A stretch of DNA of 6,135 bases. It comes from Planctomycetota bacterium (GTDB lineage Bacteria > Planctomycetota > SZUA-567). The notes beneath the pieces are model-generated. The model made no database searches, was not told the DNA's origin, and saw only the letters and a program-made list of their open reading frames with translations. Of the stretch, positions 1-5,013 are shown piece by piece. Position numbers and translations under genes: made by a program. The stretch's first letter is position 1. Each line of letters opens with the position of its first letter. The stretch is taken from NCBI GenBank assembly GCA_031270145.1, contig JAISYD010000015.1:1-6135 (forward strand). Reading direction: 5' to 3'.

Positions 1-1
1 C

Positions 2-29
2 TTGACGAGACAATGGAATAGATGACAAT
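2..29 (+). promoter_or_regulatory. possible sigma-70-type promoter for the first gene
   Basis: TTGACG at 2-7 matches the -35 consensus at five of six positions. GACAAT at 24-29 matches the -10 consensus at four of six, with a 16-nt spacer. Transcription would start near 36, about 100 nt before the ATG at 139. The match is fair, and the upstream context lies outside the window. Confidence 0.35.
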
Positions 30-80
30 AAATTTGAGGGGATAGGGCCGGAATAGCTACCCGACCCGACAAGCGGAAAT

Positions 81-114
81 CCCTTGCCCGCTTCCCCTCT
101 TTTGCTTGCAAGGG
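81..114 (+). promoter_or_regulatory. leader stem-loop upstream of the first gene
   Basis: CCCTTGC (81-87) is the exact reverse complement of GCAAGGG (108-114), giving a 7-bp stem with a 20-nt pyrimidine-rich loop. It ends 11 nt before the Shine-Dalgarno AGGGAGG at 126-132. No T-run follows, so it is not a terminator. A role in leader folding or mRNA control is speculative. Confidence 0.25.
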
Positions 115-138
115 CCGACGCCATTAGGGAGGCGCCCC

Positions 139-1050
139 ATGCCAGAAGACGACGAAATCTTACCCGACGGACTGATCGGCAGCGGAATCGACGGCCTTGA
201 CGGATTCGCTCTTTTCGCGGCGCCAGACAACAACATTAAATACAGGATTAAATGTGTCACGGAGATTTTTTACCGGGGGCCTGCCTGCCGTAAAGACTGG
301 GATATGGCCGAACCGTTCTTTCTCCTTTTTGACGCAGTAACCATATCGGAATTTGTAGGACGGTATGTCAACTATCGGTTCCATTCTTTAGGCTATGAGA
401 CCGTGGTTCTACGAAATGAACCCATTAAGGAATCCATTACTGATCGTATGATCATGTCCATTATAATGGAGACTCTGGTCTGCATGTTGAATGATGCCAC
501 CTATACTGACAACGACATATTTCTCGCGGGGGCTGAATTGGTCGAAGGCACTTCCAATGATCTCATCGATTGGGGCGATCTGGTTTGGCTTGACATGAAA
601 AAGGCTTCCATTTGGTTTGTCCGGAAATCCGGAATGTGGATCGAAGAGATTCCCTATTCAATCCGCGAATGGGTAAGGAAGAACACGCTCATTCTGCCCT
701 CCCCTGCCCTTCCACCCGCCCCACCCGTCCCGCTTGTCCAGGCCGCCCCTGCCCTTCCGGCCACCCCAGCCGCCCCGCCAGCGCCCGGCAAGGATGAGGC
801 GAACGAGTTTGACCCGGAAACCATGATGACGATAAAGGAAATCACCGACGATGCACACAAGGTTTTCGGAATAAATCGATCCAGGCATTTTTTCCTGACC
901 ATGTTGAAAGATGCCGGGGTTAAACCATGCTTCACGCCAGAATTGGCGAATCAGACGAAGGGATACCCAAAGGATAAGGTTATCGTCGCATTGTATGATA
1001 TGGCGAAAAAAATTCGTGATTCCGCTGACCCGCCGCTGTCCCAAAGTTGA
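139..1050 (+). CDS. hypothetical protein, two domains joined by a Pro/Ala linker
   Basis: A 303-aa protein I do not recognise. The ATG at 139 is chosen because AGGGAGG (126-132) lies 6 nt upstream; an in-frame TTG at 106 has no comparable site. Residues 1-185 form an acidic, aromatic-rich putative globular domain. Residues 187-217 are a low-complexity Pro/Ala linker, and the DNA there holds a 13-bp direct repeat (701-713 and 746-758). Residues 218-303 form a second, mixed-charge, helix-rich segment that could be a small binding domain. No signal peptide or membrane segment is visible. The coding DNA of the N-terminal domain is clearly more AT-rich than the genes downstream, suggesting a different origin. 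The last codons lie in two copies of an 11-bp repeat that recurs beyond the terminator. Its place just before a Prim-Pol/RepA pair hints at a role in replication or its control, but nothing in the protein proves this. Confidence 0.75.
   Translation: MPEDDEILPDGLIGSGIDGLDGFALFAAPDNNIKYRIKCVTEIFYRGPACRKDWDMAEPFFLLFDAVTISEFVGRYVNYRFHSLGYETVVLRNEPIKESITDRMIMSIIMETLVCMLNDATYTDNDIFLAGAELVEGTSNDLIDWGDLVWLDMKKASIWFVRKSGMWIEEIPYSIREWVRKNTLILPSPALPPAPPVPLVQAAPALPATPAAPPAPGKDEANEFDPETMMTIKEITDDAHKVFGINRSRHFFLTMLKDAGVKPCFTPELANQTKGYPKDKVIVALYDMAKKIRDSADPPLSQS
1022..1043 (+). repeat. 11-bp iteron-like repeats, block 1 (2 copies)
   Basis: Two head-to-tail copies of CCGCTG(A/T)CCC plus one base lie at 1022-1032 and 1033-1043, inside the 3' end of the first gene. 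The following bases, AGTTGACTTTTTTCC, resemble those after block 2 (GACTTGACCGCTTTTCC). The whole stretch of about 38 bases is therefore an imperfect direct repeat of 1121-1160, about 99 bp away. Confidence 0.6.
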
Positions 1051-1075
1051 CTTTTTTCCATCGTATTGAAGTCAT

Positions 1076-1101
1076 AAAACCCCGCTTTTGCGGGGCTTTT
1101 T
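1076..1101 (+). terminator. intrinsic terminator after the first gene
   Basis: CCCCGC (1080-1085), a TTTT loop and GCGGGG (1090-1095) form a perfect 6-bp GC stem, followed by C and TTTTT (1097-1101). AAAA precedes the stem, so it might also work on the other strand. It lies 26 nt past the stop codon at 1048-1050, as expected for the end of a single-gene transcript. Confidence 0.85.
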
Positions 1102-1109
1102 AACAAGTC

Positions 1110-1142
1110 CCGCTGTCCCGCCGCTGACCCACCGCTGTCCCG
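1110..1142 (+). repeat. 11-bp iteron-like repeats, block 2 (3 copies)
   Basis: Three contiguous head-to-tail copies of CCGCTG(A/T)CCCN lie at 1110-1120, 1121-1131 and 1132-1142. They match the two copies at 1022-1043, with variation almost only at positions 7 and 11. An 11-bp period places each copy on about the same face of the helix, as in iterons or protein-array sites. They lie about 145 bp before the Prim-Pol start. Binding by a replication protein is inferred, not shown. Confidence 0.6.
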
Positions 1143-1231
1143 AGACTTGACCGCTTTTCCGGGATGAATCAAATGGCGCCCGTCGGCGGCCCGGAATCCA
1201 CCGACTAAAATTCAAAAAAGCGACGCCGCTT

Positions 1232-1270
1232 CCCCTCCAAAACCTTTCCGGGCCGCTGGAGGGGTTTTTT
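1232..1270 (+). promoter_or_regulatory. hairpin plus T-run at the Prim-Pol start: attenuator or ribosome-site mask
   Basis: CCCCTCCA (1232-1239) is the exact reverse complement of TGGAGGGG (1257-1264). This gives an 8-bp stem with a 17-nt loop, followed by TTTTTT (1265-1270), the form of an intrinsic terminator. The right arm contains GGAGG, the best Shine-Dalgarno near the Prim-Pol start, 6 nt before a possible TTG start at 1269. Only about 20 nt separate it from the ATG at 1287, too little for another promoter. Transcripts for the replication genes must therefore pass this element, so it may attenuate transcription or mask translation. Confidence 0.5.
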
Positions 1271-1286
1271 GTTTTGGGACGACGGC

Positions 1287-2243
1287 ATGGAACCTTCGCG
1301 GGACGAACTTGACGAGGTGGCCGCCCGGCTGGAAATCGACGGTGGGCTGTCCCCGGCCGTCGCCGATGGGTTCGCCCGCTGCTGCTCCATGCCGATCCCG
1401 CGGCGCGAGCGGGCCGGCCTGGAGGCGCTGGTCTATTGTGTCCGGCACGGCCTGGCGCTGCTGCCCTGTCGCGAGTCTGGGGCGGCAATCGCCAAGTGGG
1501 ATACAACGCCGACGCCCTGGACATGCGATCCGCAAGTTGTCGCGAACCTTTGGAACGGCAAGGGCGACGCCGCCGGCCGGGCGCGAGGCACCCCGATCCA
1601 AAAGTTTCAGTTTTTGCCTAGCGAGGCGGGGCTGCTCTGCCTGGACATTGACCGCGGCCATGCTGACGGCGTTGACGGGCTGGAGCAATTCTACCGGCTG
1701 TTCGGGCGATCCGCGCTTCCGACCAGTCTACGGAACATCGAAATCGGATCATTCCCCTGCTTCACGACAACGCCTCGCGGTGGGTTCCATGTCTACTTTC
1801 GCTACGATGGGCCGCCGCTGAAACCATGCGTCCTTTGCCCTGGCACCGAGGTAAAATGCGGCAAATTGGCTTTGACGGCGCCGGGCAGCTTGAAGGGCGG
1901 CCGCCCCTACACCCTATATGGATCGTTCGGCGACATTCCGCCTTTGCCTCCCTTTTTAGCCGTCAGGATTGCGGCGAAAACGGCCCCGCGGCCTCTGCCT
2001 TCCCGCCCTGGCCGCGTTCAATCCTGGGGCCGCCAGGGGCCAAGAATCGGGCTTAACGAACTTGCCGCGGAAGCGGTCGCGGCGATGGGCGGACGGCACC
2101 ATGACAGCCAATTGAACTTCGCGTCGAGGGCCAGGCGTTGCGGGTTCGGCCTGGACGAGGTTCTGTCATTTGTCGCGGCCCGGCCGGATATGTTCGGCAC
2201 GGGGCGGGATACTGAAGCGACCCTCATATCCGTTTACAGATAG
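1287..2243 (+). CDS. bifunctional DNA primase/polymerase (Prim-Pol)
   Basis: An archaeo-eukaryotic-type primase-polymerase, expected to make primers and extend DNA at the element's origin. Numbering starts at the ATG at 1287 (318 aa). Residues 1-40 hold a short helical leader with the segment ARLEIDGGLSP. The family's N-terminal motif follows (ALVYCVRHGLALLP...W...DP..V..LW). The catalytic metal motif DxD is D120-I-D122. The RGGxHxYF motif spans R164-F171 with H168. The third motif is E188-V-K, then ALTAPGS (195-201), where relatives usually carry D-x-R and aPpS. The C-terminus (SQLNFASRARRCGFGLDEV...EATLISVYR) matches the family's small helical tail. The start is uncertain: an in-frame TTG at 1269 has the better GGAGG spacing but lies against a hairpin, while the ATG has only GGGA 7 nt upstream. 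The RepA-like ATPase gene follows after 7 nt, the usual pairing in small replicons. Confidence 0.9.
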   Translation: MEPSRDELDEVAARLEIDGGLSPAVADGFARCCSMPIPRRERAGLEALVYCVRHGLALLPCRESGAAIAKWDTTPTPWTCDPQVVANLWNGKGDAAGRARGTPIQKFQFLPSEAGLLCLDIDRGHADGVDGLEQFYRLFGRSALPTSLRNIEIGSFPCFTTTPRGGFHVYFRYDGPPLKPCVLCPGTEVKCGKLALTAPGSLKGGRPYTLYGSFGDIPPLPPFLAVRIAAKTAPRPLPSRPGRVQSWGRQGPRIGLNELAAEAVAAMGGRHHDSQLNFASRARRCGFGLDEVLSFVAARPDMFGTGRDTEATLISVYR

Positions 2244-2250
2244 GCACGTC

Positions 2251-3612
2251 ATGAACGCAATCGAGACTTTCGATCAAGTTGTCCGCGATAATCCAAACAT
2301 GAAATTCCATGATCTAATCCGGACGGCCGGGCTGCCCATCACCATCGATCCAGCATATCAGCGGCACATCGTATCCTTCGCCAAAAGGCATGGCCATACC
2401 CTCTGGCCAGGATTATCCGACCCCGAATCGGCGGCCAAGAGATCAATTGCCACCTTTGAAGTGACTTTGGTGGCGCGGCCCGCCCCTGAACCGACGCCGG
2501 ACAAGGCGGAACCGCCCCGGGCGACACCGCCGCCGGGGATGGCCACCGCCGGGGACGCTGGCCAGGATGGGCCTTCGAGCGCCGCGGAACCTGCGTTGCG
2601 GCTGCCGGAACTGGTGGACGCCGGCGACGCCATGACGAAGGCATATGATCCGCCGGAATGGATATTGCAGGATTTTTTCCGGATGGGGACTAAAGGCGCC
2701 TTGATCGCCATTTCCAAGGGCTGGAAAACATGGTTGATGATGCAGTTGGCCGTTTGCGCGGCGGTCGGGATTTCGTTCCTCGAGTATGAAATTTCCGTCC
2801 GCCGGAAAGTGTTGTTTTTCAACACCGAGCTACCGGAGGATGAGTTTGCCCGCCGCCTAAGGCTGATGTGCGCCGGCCTGGGCGTCCTGGCGAAAGACTT
2901 TCGCGGGTATTTCAAGGTTCTAAATTCGTCGGGTTACAACCTGGACTTCACCAATATCCAGCAAGTCATAAGCCAGGTGATTGCCGACGGCTTTCATCCC
3001 GAAATTATCATCATTGACCCGCTGTTCTGCCTATATCCACTTCACGAGAGATTCGACGAAAACAGCAACGCCGACATGCTACGATTGTTGCGGACATTCG
3101 ACACTATCGCCCTGGAAACCGGCGCGGCGGTCATGTTTTCTCACCACTTTGCGAAATTCCGAGGCGACGGGATCAACGTCGGCGCTGGCGCCGGGGCGAT
3201 CAATCGGAGCTATCGAAGCTCCCTGATCATGACCGAGCACGAGACGGATGAGGACTGCGCCGTCATTGAATCCAGGGGGAATTTCCAGGGGAAAAAGCCG
3301 CCGTTTGCGATCCGGTTCCATGATGGGTTCTTTATGCTGGCGCCGGAAGTGGAACCCACTATCAAGGGGACTGTTTTGAAGGGCAAGACAAAGGAACCGC
3401 TTTTGCCCGTCAACGACGCGGCGGCGACCCTGGTTGAAGAAATCACGGAACCGAAGGCGGTCGACTCCTTGATCGCTGACATGGAAGATCGGTTCGGATT
3501 TAGGGAGAGGCGGGCGCGAACGGTTATTGGAGTGCTGCTGTCCGAGCATGGGTTCGTCCGATCCGGCGGTGGCAGCGGCCGGGGGCCTTCTATGATCGGG
3601 CCGAAGACATGA
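2251..3612 (+). CDS. RepA-like AAA_25 family replicative helicase/ATPase
   Basis: A RecA-fold ATPase of the RepA hexameric helicase type (453 aa), probably unwinding DNA at the element's origin with the Prim-Pol. Residues 1-74 are an N-terminal domain and 75-125 a Pro/Ala/Gly-rich linker. The P-loop is a variant: A153-I-S-K-G-W-K159-T160-W, lacking the usual glycines but keeping KT. Next come NTELPEDEF (191-199) with the conserved E193, Walker B IIIID256-P257, D-E-N-S-N-A-D (269-275), SHHFAK (297-302) and a glycine/alanine loop leading to R319 and R322. The C-terminal 48 residues (from about 406) look like a winged helix with a basic Gly-rich wing. The ATG at 2251 is chosen because the gene then starts 7 nt after the Prim-Pol stop, with AGG of the TAGG stop context 6 nt upstream, suggesting translational coupling. 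The next repeat cluster begins 1 nt after its stop. Confidence 0.88.
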   Translation: MNAIETFDQVVRDNPNMKFHDLIRTAGLPITIDPAYQRHIVSFAKRHGHTLWPGLSDPESAAKRSIATFEVTLVARPAPEPTPDKAEPPRATPPPGMATAGDAGQDGPSSAAEPALRLPELVDAGDAMTKAYDPPEWILQDFFRMGTKGALIAISKGWKTWLMMQLAVCAAVGISFLEYEISVRRKVLFFNTELPEDEFARRLRLMCAGLGVLAKDFRGYFKVLNSSGYNLDFTNIQQVISQVIADGFHPEIIIIDPLFCLYPLHERFDENSNADMLRLLRTFDTIALETGAAVMFSHHFAKFRGDGINVGAGAGAINRSYRSSLIMTEHETDEDCAVIESRGNFQGKKPPFAIRFHDGFFMLAPEVEPTIKGTVLKGKTKEPLLPVNDAAATLVEEITEPKAVDSLIADMEDRFGFRERRARTVIGVLLSEHGFVRSGGGSGRGPSMIGPKT

Positions 3613-3613
3613 A

Positions 3614-3781
3614 AAATAGGTTTGCACAAATAGGTTTTCGCTTTGCAAATGGGTTGTAAACCTATTTGGGGAAAGTGGTCGGAAATAGGTTGGCGCATTC
3701 CCCCTTTAGGGGGATGCGCAACGCAAACCTATTTCTGCGGGGCGGCGACCTGATGGATGGAAAGAGAATGCAATCCTATTT
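3614..3781. repeat. AAATAGGTT repeat cluster, candidate origin iterons or operators
   Basis: The 9-mer AAATAGGTT occurs exactly at 3614-3622, 3628-3636 and 3683-3691, and inverted (AACCTATTT) at 3659-3667 and 3726-3734. One-mismatch copies are AAATGGGTT at 3647-3655 and ATCCTATTT at 3773-3781. The first and sixth copies share the longer core AAATAGGTTTGC. Copies three and four face each other across a 3-nt gap, and copies five and six form the arms of a larger palindrome. The AT-rich motif stands out against GC-rich surroundings and follows the helicase stop by one base. This suits a replication origin with iterons, or an autoregulatory operator array. Confidence 0.75.
3683..3734. repeat. 52-base imperfect palindrome (cruciform or hairpin)
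   Basis: The outer arms AAATAGGTT (3683-3691) and AACCTATTT (3726-3734) are exact inverted copies of the iteron motif. The inner arms, GCGCAT-T-CCCCC (3693-3704) and GGGGGATGCGC (3709-3719), pair over 11 bp with one bulged T and a TTTA loop. No T-run follows directly, so it is not a simple terminator. The nesting of iteron arms around a GC hairpin suggests an extruded structure used for initiation, or a dimeric protein site. Confidence 0.7.
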
Positions 3782-3829
3782 TTGGATGGTAGGCGACCCG
3801 AAAGGAATAACGCTTACGAACGATTCCGG

Positions 3830-3956
3830 CCGGAAGTGTCCGGAAGTGTCGCGGGGAACGTATCCCGACGCGTCCCGGGAAGCGTCCCGGGAAGCGTTGC
3901 GGCAAACTGAACGTATCCCGACCGCCCCCTTATAAGGGGCGGGCGGGAAGCGTTTG
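3830..3956. repeat. 12-bp tandem array and 14-bp direct repeat
   Basis: From 3841 to 3900 the sequence runs as five adjacent 12-mers resembling GGGAAGCGTCCC: CGGAAGTGTCGC, GGGGAACGTATC, CCGACGCGTCCC, GGGAAGCGTCCC and GGGAAGCGTTGC. A decayed sixth unit is at 3901-3912 and a stray copy at 3945-3956. Before the array CCGGAAGTGTC occurs twice (3830-3840, 3840-3850), offset by 10 bp. GAACGTATCCCGAC is repeated perfectly at 3856-3869 and 3909-3922. The unit is itself nearly palindromic (GGGA....TCCC). It is a different motif from the AAATAGGTT set, so a second protein may bind here. Confidence 0.7.
3907..3939 (+). promoter_or_regulatory. possible promoter/operator for the small-gene operon
   Basis: CCCCTTATAAGGGG (3926-3939) is a perfect 14-bp palindrome containing TATAAG (3931-3936), five of six matches to the -10 consensus. 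The -35 candidates upstream (around 3907-3913) match at only three of six positions. Transcription would start near 3943, about 45 nt before the first small gene. A -10 box inside a palindrome and next to the 12-bp array suggests repression by a bound protein. Confidence 0.35.
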
Positions 3957-3986
3957 GGGGCGCGTTGAAGTTTTTGGGGGGTAGAA

Positions 3987-4226
3987 ATGAGCGAAGGCGA
4001 TATTGGCGATGCCATGAAAAGATATTTTGCCGCATGTCAGGCCGGGGATCGGCAGCGGGCGGACGCCGGGCTTGGCGCCATTGTCTGGCTTATGAACAAC
4101 CAGGGGGGGCCGGCCTGGAAGTCGGCCTGGACGCCGGACGAGATGGCGGCGGTGTTCCATGCCGCGGGTGGGCCCCGACGTCCGCCGATGACGACGGGAA
4201 GGGAGGCTGAACATGACGAAGGGTGA
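3987..4226 (+). CDS. small hypothetical protein (paralogue of the next gene)
   Basis: A 79-aa protein I do not recognise. The ATG at 3987 has a G-run (3976-3981) 5 nt upstream as ribosome site. It is predicted to be soluble and helical. The core reads Y-F-A-A-C-Q-A-G-D-R, then GGPAW-K-S-A-W, then an acidic helix and AAGG, with a basic, Pro-containing tail. The same order (Y-x-x-C-x-x-GDR ... GGPPW-S-A ... E-x-x-A) appears in the next protein, which points to an old tandem duplication. It overlaps the next gene by 14 nt and begins the small-gene operon after the repeat region. No enzymatic motif is visible. A regulatory or structural role linked to the element is possible but unsupported. Confidence 0.65.
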   Translation: MSEGDIGDAMKRYFAACQAGDRQRADAGLGAIVWLMNNQGGPAWKSAWTPDEMAAVFHAAGGPRRPPMTTGREAEHDEG

Positions 4227-4527
4227 TTCTGGGAGGAACCAAAAAATGGGAGCGAAAACCAAGGCGGACAGTTTTCCTGTAACGTTGGCCGCCTATGCCA
4301 GGTGTTGCCTCCAAGGCGACAGGCCGGCGGCGATTAAGTATTTGGCCAGGATGTCCCGGATCATCGGCGCTCCGGATGGAGGCCCGCCCTGGTCGGCGAC
4401 CGAGTTGTCGGCGGCGATCCGCCAATTGACCGGACACAGGCTTCCGCCAGACGCGGCGGAACTGGCGGCCGTCCTGATCGGCAACCGGGCGATGGCGGCG
4501 GAACAGGGGCGGGAGCTGGTTTTTTGA
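4213..4527 (+). CDS. small hypothetical protein (paralogue of the previous gene)
   Basis: A 104-aa protein of unknown function. The ATG at 4213 has a strong GGGAGG (4201-4206) 6 nt upstream. An in-frame ATG at 4246 would drop the basic N-terminus and has no such site. After a Lys-rich N-terminal tail of about 20 residues, the core repeats the previous protein's pattern: AAYARCCLQGDRPAA, then GGPPW-S-A, then ATELSAAI and a Gly. It then continues with a C-terminal helix region (LPPDAAELAAVLIG). It looks soluble, with no membrane segment. The 14-nt overlap with the gene before implies co-translation. Being longer at both ends, it may be the fuller version of the fold. Confidence 0.7.
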   Translation: MTKGDSGRNQKMGAKTKADSFPVTLAAYARCCLQGDRPAAIKYLARMSRIIGAPDGGPPWSATELSAAIRQLTGHRLPPDAAELAAVLIGNRAMAAEQGRELVF

Positions 4528-4769
4528 CGGGCGCCGGATCGTGTATCGCACACACCGGGAACGATTTGCAGGGGAAAGTTTATGTCATGCTCGCATTTCA
4601 ACGGCCGGGACTGACGGATGGTTTCGAGTAGGGAGAACCTATCAATTGGTATGCCCTGGCCGTCGGCATGCGCTGGCGGGGCTAAAAAGGGCATTGGCGG
4701 CCATTTTTCAAGGGCTTCGAGGACAACGGGCTACCCGGCGCCATGCCGGGGGCCAGGCGGACAGACTGA
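4524..4769 (+). pseudogene. coding-like frame interrupted by TAG and TAA
   Basis: From a TTG at 4524 that overlaps the previous stop (TTGA) to a TGA at 4767-4769, this frame reads like protein in three pieces. The pieces are about 35 residues including GNDLQGKVYVMLAFQRPG, then 17 residues (GEPINWYALAVGMRWRG), then 27 residues (KGHWRPFFKGFEDNG and more). They are split by TAG (4629-4631) and TAA (4683-4685). In the last two pieces 33 of 44 sense codons end in G or C, like the good genes nearby. The other two forward frames are less convincing: one is open from a GTG at 4541 to 4786 but is Arg-rich and unlike a folded protein, and the other holds a 10-codon ORF from an ATG at 4582 with AGGGG upstream. 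I read it as a small gene broken by two nonsense changes. Short separate peptides, recoding or sequence error remain possible. Function unknown. Confidence 0.35.
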
Positions 4770-4782
4770 AAGGCGGCATGGA

Positions 4783-5013
4783 ATGAACAACCGGGATTGC
4801 GGTACCTGCAAGTTTGCTCCCCGGCATTGGCGGACGCTGGAACCGACGAGCGGGGCGCCTTGGCGTGAGGGGTTGTGCGCCATGCGCGGCATGATTCGGC
4901 ACGGGAGCATATCCAATTGTCGGGACTGGCAGGCACGGCCGGCCCCCAAGCCAAGCCGAGGGCCGGGCGGACAACCTACCCCGAATGATGGAAGGGAGGC
5001 GGATCATGGATAA
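4783..5013 (+). CDS. small four-cysteine (zinc-ribbon-like) protein
   Basis: A 76-aa protein with C6-G-T-C9 near the N-terminus, C32 after a Gly-Leu, and C46 followed by R-D-W49. The order CxxC ... G-x-C ... C-x-x-W is common in small phage and plasmid proteins thought to bind one zinc ion. I cannot assign a named family. The C-terminal 25 residues are Pro/Gly-rich and probably disordered. The ATG at 4783 has AGGCGG (4771-4776) 6 nt upstream. The frame stays open further back, to 4618, but that part is not coding-like. Its end overlaps the next gene by 8 nt. Such proteins may bind nucleic acid or partner proteins; the role here is unknown. Confidence 0.6.
   Translation: MNNRDCGTCKFAPRHWRTLEPTSGAPWREGLCAMRGMIRHGSISNCRDWQARPAPKPSRGPGGQPTPNDGREADHG

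Noticed and set aside
654..1044. Long reverse-strand frames opposite the Pro/Ala linker of the first gene
   Set aside because: They give Gly/Arg-rich low-complexity protein as the complement of Pro/Ala codons and have no credible starts; they are shadows.
1047..1075. TTGACT after the first gene as a -35 box for the Prim-Pol
   Set aside because: No good -10 lies at 16-18 nt, and the terminator at 1076-1101 would stop the transcript.
1072..1688. Reverse-strand frames of about 150 codons opposite the Prim-Pol
   Set aside because: The + strand holds a gene with all Prim-Pol motifs; the reverse products are Arg/Pro-rich artefacts of high GC content.
3079..3698. Reverse-strand frames of 160-190 codons opposite the helicase C-terminus
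   Set aside because: They run through the iteron region without their own ribosome sites and oppose a clearly conserved ATPase gene.
3753..3935. A 60-codon + strand frame across the 12-bp array (ATG at 3753, giving a repeated A-S-R-E pattern)
   Set aside because: The pattern is forced by a 12-bp period, which keeps any frame open, and the opposite strand gives an equally neat T-x-P-x repeat. The ribosome site is only fair, so DNA-level repeats are the simpler reading; a real short gene is not excluded.
3614..3956. A CRISPR array
   Set aside because: The repeats are only 9-14 bp, occur in both orientations or directly abut, and there are no uniform spacers or cas genes.
4541..4786. An 81-codon + strand frame from a GTG at 4541, overlapping the next ATG as ATGA
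   Set aside because: Its protein is Arg/Gly-rich with weak third-base bias and no ribosome site; the overlapping frame with two stops looks more like coding sequence.
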